From assembly GCA_030263805.2 (NCBI GenBank), contig CP136011.1, positions 186,001-250,000 of the forward strand: a stretch of 64,000 nt of DNA. The letters are read 5' to 3'. The notes beneath the pieces were generated by a model, which had not been told where the DNA came from, made no database searches, and worked only from the letters and a program-made list of their open reading frames with translations. The stretch is from Pseudomonas sp. FeN3W (GTDB lineage: Bacteria > Pseudomonadota > Gammaproteobacteria > Pseudomonadales > Pseudomonadaceae). Positions 16,581 through 24,932 of this stretch are shown one piece after another. Positions within the stretch are counted from its first letter, which is position 1. Every line of letters begins with the position of its first letter. The translations under genes were made by a program, and so were the position numbers.

Positions 16581-17188
16581 AATTTATGCGATGAATAACC
16601 AATCTCTTGAAGGACATGGCTTACCCATCTTGGCATAGCAACAGAAGGATTTTTCTCAAGCACACCATTTTCAATCGTTGCAATTAAATTGGCTGCTGAC
16701 TCAGTATTATCCCAGATTTCTATTCTTGTTGCTATTTTGGCCGCATGAACTAGATTATCGCGACTTTCTTGGTATCTTTTTCGTACAACGTCGTCGTCGA
16801 CAGCATGACCACCCCTAGCAACTCGTTGGTGTACACGTTCCACATTTAGCTCAGCTGAAGCAAGACCAATATAACGTAGCTCGGTATAGTATCCTTCAGA
16901 TGCCGTCTTCTCCATTCGTTTCAAAATTGACTTTCCCGTCAAAGTTGATTCCATTGTAAAAGACTTATTTCTCTCAAGAGCCAATTCAAATATCCTAATG
17001 GCCTCTTTGCCAGCGGCAATATCAACAGATCGAGGGTCTTGGGGATTTATTTTACGGGCAACTTGATCTGGATCGATATGAATATCGATACTCTGATCAT
17101 CATAAGCAGCCCGAAGAGTTGTCTTACCGGAGCCGTTCGTTCCGCCATAAAAAATAGCAATAGGCTTATCTACTGAACTCTGGCTCAT
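16553..17188 (-). CDS. Zeta-type toxin kinase of a TA module
   Basis: 211 residues from ATG 17188 (MSQSSVDKPIAIFYGG). P-loop GGTNGSGKTT at residues 15-24, DIHIDPDQVARKI (substrate aspartate region), SFTMESTLTG (family: E.T..G) and the RGGHAVDDDVVRKRY motif of small zeta kinases. The start overlaps the antitoxin gene by 23 bases. The last eight codons (SGRICTPI) come from the sensor-kinase gene read in another frame, so the C-terminus is chimeric; the native end was probably lost at the join. All visible catalytic parts are kept. Zeta toxins phosphorylate UDP-N-acetylglucosamine or related targets. Confidence 0.85.
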   Translation of the reverse strand: MSQSSVDKPIAIFYGGTNGSGKTTLRAAYDDQSIDIHIDPDQVARKINPQDPRSVDIAAGKEAIRIFELALERNKSFTMESTLTGKSILKRMEKTASEGYYTELRYIGLASAELNVERVHQRVARGGHAVDDDVVRKRYQESRDNLVHAAKIATRIEIWDNTESAANLIATIENGVLEKNPSVAMPRWVSHVLQEIGYSSHKLSGRICTPI

Positions 17189-17345
17189 GATTTGTCCGAT
17201 TTTGTTTTTTATTATTTTTGTCAATCAGACTGGATGCGTTTTCTGCTTTTTCATCCTTAATCAAAGGATAGCCTTGTGCAGCGAATTCAGCAAAACGCTC
17301 CATTGCGCGCTTTGCTTTTTCATTTTTATCGAGGAATTTGTTCAT
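17166..17345 (-). CDS. Small antitoxin partner of zeta-type toxin
   Basis: 59 residues starting MNKFLDKNEKAKRAMERFAE, too short for many gene callers. Highly charged helix, then GYPLI, then an unstructured charged tail. It directly precedes the zeta toxin and overlaps it by 23 bases, the usual antitoxin-first order. A related protein (MVIKDFLQKNQKAAKAMERL... GYPLI) is coded at 23293-23460 without a toxin, which supports that this is a true family. A promoter with TTACAA-16-TATTAT lies just upstream. Confidence 0.8.
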   Translation of the reverse strand: MNKFLDKNEKAKRAMERFAEFAAQGYPLIKDEKAENASSLIDKNNKKQNRTNHEPEFSR

Positions 17346-17371
17346 TTCTAGATACCTCTAAATTATTTTGG

Positions 17372-17399
17372 ATAATAGCATTTAAGCCAATCTTTGTAA
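17372..17399 (-). promoter_or_regulatory. Promoter of zeta TA module
   Basis: Read on the minus strand: TTACAA (17399-17394), 16 bases, TATTAT (17377-17372), 27 bases before the antitoxin ATG. AGAGGT precedes the start. Spacing is slightly short of the optimum of 17. Confidence 0.5.
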
Positions 17400-17462
17400 A
17401 AGATTAGCAACTAAATTATATGATGATATTATTACTTCGCATGGCCATCTCCAAATCAATAC

Positions 17463-19193
17463 TCAATGCGTCAAATACAACCCACCCAGCGGCTGATGCT
17501 TCGACTCCGGATCTCTGTTCACCAGCATGGGCTGTATCCAGCGCAGCCGGTACTGTTGACGCCCCTCCCCGTACGGCTGATTGCGCCAATGGCCCCGCCG
17601 CCAATGCTGCCGACGACTTTCCTCTGATCCACCACCAATCCCGACATGCTCCTGTACAAATTTCAGGCCGCAGAAGTGCAGCGGGCGATAACCCATCTTC
17701 TCCAGCATGGATTCCATCTTCTTCTTGTTGCCCTTTGACTTGTCACGAACCTGCGCCTGAACGTGTTTGGGCAGCTCTGGCCAGACCCTTTCCACTTGCT
17801 CCGGGTAGCTGCTCAGGTAGCACAGGCTGTTCACCACCAGGCGTAAGGCCTTATGTCCGACCTCATGGAAAGCCTCGATCATTTTCTTCTCAACCGCCGC
17901 GCGCAGATGACTGTTCGAGGTCACCATTACCTGCTTCACCCCTCCTCTGCCATCAGGAACCGTCTGAACACGATCAGGGATCGGATGGTCAATCTCATGC
18001 TGAAGATCGGCGATTTTTTTGTCATACGTTTCATCCATCGCCTGGCCGAACGTTTTGTCGTACTGCTCTCCTGATATCACCATGAAGTAGCAAGGATCGG
18101 GCTCCTGGGCCCAATTCCAGGAACGCTCCAGGTTATCCGGGACACAAGTAACCATCATTTGAAGCACTTTGTGCTCTGGCATGTGCATCACATAGGCACC
18201 ATCGACATGCCAGCCTTCGGTAAATGGCATGTCTTCCTGGCGCCCGAAGTACAGGTAAAAACAAGGGTACGGCGTCTTCATCTGCTGGACGGGCACATCA
18301 TGGACATCCGTCTGCTTGAACAACGTGGTGAGGTTCTGATTGATGTCGAAGATCTGTTTGCCTTTGGCTACAAACTGGTTGTGGTAGTAACCCAGCTGGA
18401 GCTCGTTTCGGGTCAGGAAGGAGGTATTGCCCGAGTTCTCGTTGAGTCTGCCCTTTAGCGGGAAGGATTCCAAAAGCGCAGACATCTCGTCTACCAGTGC
18501 TCTCTGGCCTTTTCCGTTATCTTCTCCCGTTAGCGATGCAGGCGTGATTGAACCGTTTTTTATGTATTCACGGGTTACCTTGGCGCGTTCCGGGTGATAG
18601 CGAGCCATCGGATTGGTGATGGGCTTGATGGGGGAAATGGGTTCGTCGGTGTAGAACACTTCATCCAGGTTGTTACTGGCCTGCACGATGGTCATCATCA
18701 TGAGCTCTGGCTGCGTCGTTTCAAATACTCGACGCTCCCACAGCAAGTCCATCATGCTCGGAGTGTCGGTCACGATATCAACGGTGAGCTTGTAGGTAGT
18801 GACGTCGATGGCCTGTATCGAGAAATCCAGGGTAAAAGGATGGTTACCTTCGAAATTCTCAAAGTGAGCATTCATCGCGATATCTTCCTGGCGAACCCAG
18901 GCTGTGAGGTCGTCCAGGAAGGCGGTGTCAGCTTGCGAAGCCATTGCCAGTAGCTTCAGTGCCTGACCTGCCTTTGCCTTATCTTGATCAGGAAGAAAGT
19001 ACAGATAGGTGCAAAGGCGTTGCCGATCCTTGTGAAAGAGCATCATTAACTCATTAGGATCGATTTGACCGGCTATGAGTTCGTCAACCAGGTTGTCGAC
19101 AGCAGTTGCAGCCAGCTCCATATCCATGCCCGTGATTGAGGGCGTGATGGGTTTGAGGTGTTGCTGGAGAAGCGCGAGGGCATTTTGGGACAT
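17463..19193 (-). CDS. Large protein with AcrVA2-like C-terminus, paralogue 1
   Basis: 576 residues, mostly helical, no membrane segment. The C-terminal region has RRGHWRNQPYGEGRQQYRLR followed by WIQPMLVN; as I recall it, anti-CRISPR AcrVA2 ends with the same pattern (RRGHW..., R.RW.P..VN). AcrVA2 reduces Cas12a by acting on its mRNA or nascent chain. The remaining 500 residues have conserved blocks shared with the paralogue at 24933: HPERAKVTR, LTRNELQLGYYH, GWHV.GAYVMHMPEHK, LRLVVNSLCYLSSYPE, KGNKKKMES. This is longer than AcrVA2 (about 320 residues), so the role may differ. AAGGAG precedes ATG 19193. A zeta TA module follows downstream. Confidence 0.65.
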   Translation of the reverse strand: MSQNALALLQQHLKPITPSITGMDMELAATAVDNLVDELIAGQIDPNELMMLFHKDRQRLCTYLYFLPDQDKAKAGQALKLLAMASQADTAFLDDLTAWVRQEDIAMNAHFENFEGNHPFTLDFSIQAIDVTTYKLTVDIVTDTPSMMDLLWERRVFETTQPELMMMTIVQASNNLDEVFYTDEPISPIKPITNPMARYHPERAKVTREYIKNGSITPASLTGEDNGKGQRALVDEMSALLESFPLKGRLNENSGNTSFLTRNELQLGYYHNQFVAKGKQIFDINQNLTTLFKQTDVHDVPVQQMKTPYPCFYLYFGRQEDMPFTEGWHVDGAYVMHMPEHKVLQMMVTCVPDNLERSWNWAQEPDPCYFMVISGEQYDKTFGQAMDETYDKKIADLQHEIDHPIPDRVQTVPDGRGGVKQVMVTSNSHLRAAVEKKMIEAFHEVGHKALRLVVNSLCYLSSYPEQVERVWPELPKHVQAQVRDKSKGNKKKMESMLEKMGYRPLHFCGLKFVQEHVGIGGGSEESRRQHWRRGHWRNQPYGEGRQQYRLRWIQPMLVNRDPESKHQPLGGLYLTH

Positions 19194-19279
19194 GGCAGGG
19201 CTCCTTTTTTAAATCAAAGATAGTACATGCTATGAACACAAAGTCAAGGAGCCTTAAATGCGATTTTCAATTGAATGAG

Positions 19280-19726
19280 TTAATTCTTGTCAAGCAAATC
19301 TAGAATGTCTAATTCGAATTTTAAGACATTTCTACCCTGCTGTTTGATTTTATCTAAAAATTCCAACTTAACTTCATTGCTATTACTATTACCCTCAATC
19401 TCTGAAGGCGACTTGTCATTTTGCAATATTATGAGCCACGGTGGCATTTTGAAGGTTAGGTTTCTGATGTTAACCGTCAATGGTTTGCGGACAAACATCA
19501 AAGCTTCAAGAAGAAAGGCAGGAGCCGCAGTTATAGCAATAATACTGTCTTTACTCAGATTTGTATCTTTCGATAGGTAAACGACTACAGCAATCGAAAT
19601 CAATAGTGCAATGTGGCGAATGAAGTATCGTTTTCTAACATCACGAAGAAGGGCCTTGTACTGCTCAAGGGATATCGGGTTGCTTAGGTAATCTTCTACA
19701 CTCTTTCGTTCAATGACTATTTTCAT
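19280..19726 (-). CDS. Small membrane protein
   Basis: 148 residues from ATG 19726 (MKIVIERKSVEDYLSNPISL). Two membrane helices are seen: HIALLISIAVVVYLS and SIIAITAAPAFLLEALMFV, with a short loop between, and a cytoplasmic C-terminal part ending in LDILDLLDKN. No known family recognised. AT-rich. Precedes the AcrVA2-like gene on the same strand across 86 bases. Confidence 0.6.
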   Translation of the reverse strand: MKIVIERKSVEDYLSNPISLEQYKALLRDVRKRYFIRHIALLISIAVVVYLSKDTNLSKDSIIAITAAPAFLLEALMFVRKPLTVNIRNLTFKMPPWLIILQNDKSPSEIEGNSNSNEVKLEFLDKIKQQGRNVLKFELDILDLLDKN

Positions 19727-19926
19727 CTGAATAAGCACTTATCGCAGCTATTATAATTAACCCTATTGAACCGCTTTTCAGGCTGCTTGTAAATGACAAT
19801 ACTGTTCAAACTTAGTTATATTCAGTGCAACTGAAGTAATGCATAGCATTTATTTTGCAATTGCTGCGGATGACCAATACACTATAAATTGCCATTAGTT
19901 TCAACAAGAAAACTAAGGTGATTAAC

Positions 19927-20544
19927 ATGACAGCGTCAAAACAGAGTTATCTCGGCATCAAGCGTTTAGCCAAAGCCTATACCATAACCATTCCCGCCGC
20001 CCGCAAAGCCCTCATGGCACACAAAGTCATGACTATAGACGGTCAGCCTGTTAAACCCGTTTATGCCAAAACCAGTGTAATGGAAGATGGGACGATTTGG
20101 CATCAATGGGAGAAAAAGATAGCGCACAGAGCCTTCAGCAAATCCGGCTATAAGCTTGCAGACAGTATTGATCTACTTGGACATGCCCAGGGTCGACATC
20201 AGGCCGACCGGCAAATAGATCTCTGTTTAGTCGGAATTGGCGATCTGGTTGATATGAGTAAGCACAGAGATACGAAGGATGCCGAAATTTCTAAAGCCTT
20301 GGATATTTATCTAGGTGCTAGTTTTCATGATTGCCACGCCATCGGTGGCCCCTGCGCTGTTCTGATGATTCATTCACCTGAGAGCTGCGTTGAATTTATC
20401 AAGCGCCTTCATTTTGTGAGCATGGATTACGTGGCTACGTGTAAGAAGATGGCTAAGAATGATAAGGTTAGGGAGGAAATTGACAGGTATCACCATTCTA
20501 TTAAGCGATTGTCAGATTGGGTGCAGGCACAGTACTTCAGGTGA
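19927..20544 (+). CDS. Hypothetical protein with possible DNA-binding start
   Basis: 205 residues from ATG 19927 (MTASKQSYLGIKRLAKAYTI), with AAGGTG seven bases upstream; a GTG at 19918 is part of that site. The first 40 residues (GIKRLAKAYTITIPAARKAL) could form a helix-turn-helix. The centre SIDLLGHAQGRHQADRQIDL and the C-terminal helix-rich part are not recognised. A cysteine/histidine group (DCHAIGGPC) is present. Confidence 0.6.
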   Translation: MTASKQSYLGIKRLAKAYTITIPAARKALMAHKVMTIDGQPVKPVYAKTSVMEDGTIWHQWEKKIAHRAFSKSGYKLADSIDLLGHAQGRHQADRQIDLCLVGIGDLVDMSKHRDTKDAEISKALDIYLGASFHDCHAIGGPCAVLMIHSPESCVEFIKRLHFVSMDYVATCKKMAKNDKVREEIDRYHHSIKRLSDWVQAQYFR

Positions 20545-20693
20545 TTTAAATTGTCGCTAATCATATAAAATACCCAAGAAAAATCCAGATAAATGCTGAG
20601 TAGCGAATTACTTTTATTGGCACATCTCTACAAGGCATTTAATCTATTGCTATTTATCCTAAACCCAGTATCTTTGAGCTTAGCTTGAATCCA

Positions 20694-20966
20694 TCAAAGT
20701 CCTGAGGCATGTTCGTATTCTTCTGTTTTGTTGCTATACTTTTTAAGTATAGTACGAACGTGATCAACATTTTCTACGCTCAATAGCCTTTTCTCATCCC
20801 TCAAGACAGATAGCTTTTTCTCAAGAGCCTCAATCTTTTCCTTATTTGGGTTATTGGTTTCGTTTTCATTAACTATAAGGTTTATGACCTTGCCGGTCTC
20901 TTCAGCCAATAGCTCTATAGCAGACTCAAGCCTTGCTGTCTTAGCTATGATGTTGTTGCTTTTCAT
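20694..20966 (-). CDS. Small coiled-coil protein
   Basis: 90 residues, almost wholly helical with heptad-like spacing (ARLESAIELLAEETGKVINL and KEKIEALEKKLSVLRDEKRL). Strong ribosome binding site GAGGAG seven bases before ATG 20966. No toxin or DNA-binding motif. It could act as an antitoxin or an adaptor, but no partner is adjacent on its strand. Confidence 0.6.
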   Translation of the reverse strand: MKSNNIIAKTARLESAIELLAEETGKVINLIVNENETNNPNKEKIEALEKKLSVLRDEKRLLSVENVDHVRTILKKYSNKTEEYEHASGL

Positions 20967-21194
20967 AAGTTTCTCCTCTGGCTTGCTAAATATAGCCTAT
21001 CCATTGAAAATCTTTAAGAATGAAATTAATTGCCTGAAACAATGTGTAATGCAAGGTTTGCATAACGTGGATTCAGCGGCGGCCTCGTATACCACAAGAT
21101 CCATTAACGCCTCAGCGCCAAATGAGAATGCCTATAGACAGGAATATTGGGTACTGTGATATTCTTTTAAAAAGACATCTCTGAGGAATTGGCT

Positions 21195-22301
21195 ATGGGT
21201 TATGTCGCAGTAGGCGAAATTACAGATACGCACGCATCTAAAAAAACAAGGTTAAAGCTTGCCTGCCTTGCTCATGCCATGAGCTACAATGCTACTTCTT
21301 ACCAAAAAATTCAAGAATACAGACGCATCCAGTCCGTTGCCAAGAAGCATATTGAGGAGCTTGAGTCCTCAAATCTTACTGAGGGTAGCGCTATTTCTCT
21401 CAAAGACGCCTCAGTCGAGGTAATGCAACACTCAATCTCGGCTGCTAATGAATGCATCGAAAAGATTAACAATAACGTGTTGCTAAACACCAAGCGCCAG
21501 GATTATCTTTTCAAGGCATTGATTAAAGACGGCTATTATGATTTCAAGAATAGAGCCTTCACTGTTGCGAACACGGGTCGATACCTCGATTTCATCAGGA
21601 AGAGTAAGGAGAAGGAGGGATCATGGATGGTTGACAATAAAAAGCTCGCAGAGATGTTTGTTAAAGACTTCAAAGAAAGCCTTCCCCCAGGAATTCCAGA
21701 CAATGCATTTTCTTTTTGCTTGCTGAAAAATATTGAGAGTCGTTTTCAAAAGTCAGACGCGCTGGTTGTCGCCTTTAATCACGTCCTGAAAGATTCGGTC
21801 AAGGAGGCGCTGATTAAGGTCACGCAGATGAATCTGGCACGAATGAATCAGGATGATTATCCAGAAAACGTTAAGCCAGAATCTGATACTTCTGACACAC
21901 ATACGCTTAAGTATGATGATGTTAGGCGTCTAGCTTATTGCATGCCCTATTTAGTTGAGACTACTGGATCGAGTAGCTCTACTGGAGATCTGACTATTGA
22001 AATTCTTCGCTCATCTGATCCAGTAACAAGGATGAGCGAAATCGAGTTTCAAGAACAATTTCCCCTTATGAAGATTGAGCATTACGCTACGTTTGACAAC
22101 AAACTGAAGGGCTTTATTGAAGATGCCTTTGGTGGGTCAATAGGCAGAAGCGAAGACGGCTACCGCAGAGCCATGAAGATCTGCATGGGTCATTATGCTG
22201 AGGAAAGGTCTAAGGAATTTAATATTGAAAAGGAATTGGCAAAAGTAGATGAGAAAATTATAGGAAAAGTTGAGCATGGGGTCTCTGACTACTCCATGTA
22301 A
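21195..22301 (+). CDS. Hypothetical helical protein
   Basis: 368 residues from ATG 21195 (MGYVAVGEITDTHASKKTRL), set by GAGGAA seven bases upstream. Residues 20-110 look like long helices with coiled-coil character (SYQKIQEYRRIQSVAKKHIE). A middle region with SDTSDTHTLKYDDVRRLAYC and a C-terminal acidic/basic helix are not recognised. No signal peptide. It stands as a single gene. Confidence 0.6.
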   Translation: MGYVAVGEITDTHASKKTRLKLACLAHAMSYNATSYQKIQEYRRIQSVAKKHIEELESSNLTEGSAISLKDASVEVMQHSISAANECIEKINNNVLLNTKRQDYLFKALIKDGYYDFKNRAFTVANTGRYLDFIRKSKEKEGSWMVDNKKLAEMFVKDFKESLPPGIPDNAFSFCLLKNIESRFQKSDALVVAFNHVLKDSVKEALIKVTQMNLARMNQDDYPENVKPESDTSDTHTLKYDDVRRLAYCMPYLVETTGSSSSTGDLTIEILRSSDPVTRMSEIEFQEQFPLMKIEHYATFDNKLKGFIEDAFGGSIGRSEDGYRRAMKICMGHYAEERSKEFNIEKELAKVDEKIIGKVEHGVSDYSM

Positions 22302-22479
22302 GGATCGCTTACTCATAAAGCACTAGATAATGGCGTCTCTATCGATGTATCGCCATGGGCATTAACCGCACTACAGTGGTTTTTAGTAATACTTATAGGC
22401 ATAGGAGATTTTACAACTATTTGTTGATTTTCTATTCGCACACCATCATCATGAAATTAGTAAGTAACAAGCAAAAGCC

Positions 22480-23208
22480 ATGCACAACGCCATTACATTA
22501 GTAAGATCAGCCATGGAGCGCGGAGAGCTTGATCAACAAGTGATCGCTCTGCTCAAGCGTTGGCCACTTCTTCATTTCTCTGATCACGCTGAAGAAATTC
22601 AACAGAACGGCTTTCGTTATGGGGAGAATAACCTCCATGCTCTTGATTGCACCTACTCGTACCTTCAGGAGCGCAAGCAACATAATCAGCCAGGTTATGC
22701 CTTTGCCTTTAATGCTGTGGGATGGAGCGTTGAAAATGATGTACTCGATTTTGAGGTCGCCGGGCCAAATTCCATGCGTAATCTGACTGGCATGTATGCC
22801 GAGTCCGCCCTGCTATTTTCAGGCAATGGGCTTTACACGCGTCATTTTGATGAGTTTAACCAAGTCATTTGCTGGGGGCCTGATATTGATACCGGAACCT
22901 CACTACTTCTGACCAATGCAGGCCATCAGGAGGTCGATGGAGAAGTCGTGCATGACGAGAATGGCAATGCTGTGGAATGCTGGACGGTTAAAGCTGGAGA
23001 TGGCTCCACCCTGATTACGGCGGACGAGCATCTGACGCTGACAGAATGCGTTGTCAGAGGGGTATGTTACCTTGCAGATAAAAAGCTGCTCTCCCCTACC
23101 GCCATTAAGGAAGCGCGGGAGCTATATGCAACTGAACTAGAAGCCCTTGGTTTGTCGCTTGATTTTCCTCGTTCACGTGAATACGAGCACGTGTCAATAG
23201 GCAGATGA
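22480..23208 (+). CDS. Hypothetical protein, possibly ADP-ribosyltransferase-like
   Basis: 242 residues. Residues 31-50 (LHFSDHAEEIQQNGFRYGEN) resemble the start of ADP-ribosyltransferase-type folds (H.S.......I...GF..G), followed by YAFAFNAVGW and a beta-rich centre. A catalytic glutamate cannot be pointed to, so the assignment is weak. The C-terminal helix (TAIKEARELYATELEALGLS) is a normal helical end. No clear ribosome binding site, the first ATG is taken. It converges with the orphan antitoxin gene. Confidence 0.45.
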   Translation: MHNAITLVRSAMERGELDQQVIALLKRWPLLHFSDHAEEIQQNGFRYGENNLHALDCTYSYLQERKQHNQPGYAFAFNAVGWSVENDVLDFEVAGPNSMRNLTGMYAESALLFSGNGLYTRHFDEFNQVICWGPDIDTGTSLLLTNAGHQEVDGEVVHDENGNAVECWTVKAGDGSTLITADEHLTLTECVVRGVCYLADKKLLSPTAIKEARELYATELEALGLSLDFPRSREYEHVSIGR

Positions 23209-23292
23209 AAGGAATCTTGAAATCCAGCAAAGAGGAAAATCCCTCAGGATCTTGGCTAAGTCTTTTGAGAGCTCAATCACTTCATAAGTTAA

Positions 23293-23460
23293 CTAATTAG
23301 GGAGTCTGTTTCTAATTTTTCCTTTTTTCTTTTCATTACTGTTTTTAGCAGGAGTTAAATCTTCAGCAATAAGCGGATAGCCTTCCTTTTTAAATTCTGC
23401 TAAACGCTCCATCGCCTTTGCGGCTTTTTGGTTTTTCTGAAGAAAGTCTTTTATAACCAT
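23293..23460 (-). CDS. Orphan antitoxin, homologue of zeta-module antitoxin
   Basis: 55 residues from ATG 23460 (MVIKDFLQKNQKAAKAMERL); the frame is open for 11 more codons upstream. It matches the antitoxin at 17166-17345 through K.FL.KN.KA..AMER.AEF, then GYPLI, then a charged tail. No P-loop or other zeta toxin part lies downstream (23209-23292), so the toxin is lost. It may still neutralise the toxin at 16553 in trans. It directly follows the AbiEii-type gene on the same strand with a gap of about 190 bases. Confidence 0.65.
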   Translation of the reverse strand: MVIKDFLQKNQKAAKAMERLAEFKKEGYPLIAEDLTPAKNSNEKKKGKIRNRLPN

Positions 23461-23649
23461 ACCCCAACTCTCATAATTTACATTGAAGTTCATTGATCGT
23501 GTATATACCCAGGAGAATTGAACTTTACACGAGTGATTAGAATTATATTATTGTCTTTTCACCGCCTGAAACCTTCTTTAAATTCCAACTCAACTTGCGC
23601 TATATTTGAAGAATCTCAATGCTACAGAAAAACGATACCATCTAGAAAA

Positions 23650-24642
23650 TCATGGCTCGAAACCATCGCCGATCTCTTTATTAAAATAAATCACCTCAGT
23701 CGGTGAAATGGTTTGATTAAAATCAGGCTTAGGATGTGATCCATTGTTTTCTGTCAATTTGTTGAATCTAATCGCAGCTTTAGACAGATTTAATTCATTT
23801 TTGCTATATACATTGAAGTTTCCGAATCGCTTCAGATGGGCCTCCCTCTTCGCCCTTTTTTCTTGAATTTCCATTAATGCTCTTGGAAACCTTTTTTCAA
23901 TAAATGATTTATGGAAATTAGGATGCGTAAAATCTATAGCCTCCATAACGTCAATTTTATGCTTTAAGTAAAGTTCGCAGCCTTTAATGCTTTTGCATAT
24001 GCCAAAAACAGTCTCTACCATTTTTGAAATTTCGCTTGTCCAACCCCTATCAAGCTCTTCTCGAATAAAGGCTTTGCAACATCTTGCTGCAATATCAATT
24101 CGATACAACTCTTTTAGTTTGTCTGATTTATAAGGGGCGAAAAAATTATGTATTCTCGACTTTAGACACAGAAGCGGATTTATAAGAGGCAGATCAAAAT
24201 CATCAATGGTAACAATCTCTGTTCCGTTTTTTATCTCAGCTACCTCTAACCCGCCGACTGACTCGATAATATCTACAAGAATATATCCGTTATCATTGTA
24301 TATCGAGGGAATGGTGAATATACCCAGATTAACAGTCGGCTCGAAATCTTCAGGCGTTTTGATATGGACGTTTAACTTTTTTCGGAGAAACTCTAAAGAC
24401 AGTTTCAGACCAAAGAAGTCAACATCATCGCTGAAGCTGTAATGCACATCCATAGGATTGCTGGTTGAGAAATACTGATAATGCCAAACAGCTAGCGCTT
24501 GACCACCAACCAAAATTAGATTTAGATTATGGACAAGTTCAGCCACATTTTGATCAGCATATACTCGCTTCAGAAGCTTTAAAAAATCGTTCCGATTAGC
24601 TAAATAACGAGCTTCATCAATCAATTCAGATGCCAAATCCAC
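23650..24642 (-). CDS. AbiEii-type nucleotidyltransferase toxin
   Basis: About 330 residues. The pattern LILVGGQALAVWHYQYF followed by SFSDDVDFFG is the GG...DxD active site of AbiEii/type IV toxin nucleotidyltransferases, which add nucleotides to tRNA and stop translation. Later come LLCLKSRIHNFFAPYKSDKL (family: K..R. DL) and helical parts. Start uncertain: the frame is open to 24708 but the antitoxin-like gene ends at 24626, so GTG 24642 with a 17-base overlap is most natural. The C-terminal 60 residues with QEKRAKREAHLKRFG are basic. It acts as a stress or abortive-infection toxin. Confidence 0.75.
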   Translation of the reverse strand: MDLASELIDEARYLANRNDFLKLLKRVYADQNVAELVHNLNLILVGGQALAVWHYQYFSTSNPMDVHYSFSDDVDFFGLKLSLEFLRKKLNVHIKTPEDFEPTVNLGIFTIPSIYNDNGYILVDIIESVGGLEVAEIKNGTEIVTIDDFDLPLINPLLCLKSRIHNFFAPYKSDKLKELYRIDIAARCCKAFIREELDRGWTSEISKMVETVFGICKSIKGCELYLKHKIDVMEAIDFTHPNFHKSFIEKRFPRALMEIQEKRAKREAHLKRFGNFNVYSKNELNLSKAAIRFNKLTENNGSHPKPDFNQTISPTEVIYFNKEIGDGFEP

Positions 24643-24823
24643 AATCCTTGAAGCTGCGGCGGGATTTAATCTTGGGTGGAAGCCGGCCTTCGGCTGCCGC
24701 TCGATCAAAATTTTCTTTGGCGACTACCCAATCTTCTGCTGACATATTTCTAATTGCCTGCTCTTTTCTTTCTTGAAGACTGCGCTTTGCTTTTATGAGA
24801 TCAGCATAGCTAGCGTTTTTCAT
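24626..24823 (-). CDS. Small antitoxin-like partner of AbiEii-type toxin
   Basis: 65 residues from ATG 24823 (MKNASYADLIKAKRSLQERK), with AAGGGG upstream; a GTG 30 bases earlier is possible. It is a helical, charged protein with a basic end (PPKIKSRRSF), unlike the usual AbiEi winged-helix antitoxin of about 190 residues, but its position and overlap with the toxin fit a TA pair. It lies 80 bases behind the AcrVA2-like gene, all on the minus strand. Confidence 0.65.
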   Translation of the reverse strand: MKNASYADLIKAKRSLQERKEQAIRNMSAEDWVVAKENFDRAAAEGRLPPKIKSRRSFKDCGFGI

Positions 24824-24932
24824 AACCCAATACCCCTTTGCTTCTTCTTTCACCTATACTTCATTCTTGGTAAATAGTCAACTATTTATGGAGCCTATGC
24901 GCGGCGCATAAAGCGCCGCACACATCTTCCCA

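Noticed and set aside
17420..18085. 221-codon plus-strand frame
   Set aside because: Antisense of the AcrVA2-like gene; proline/serine/cysteine-rich nonsense composition and no ribosome binding site.
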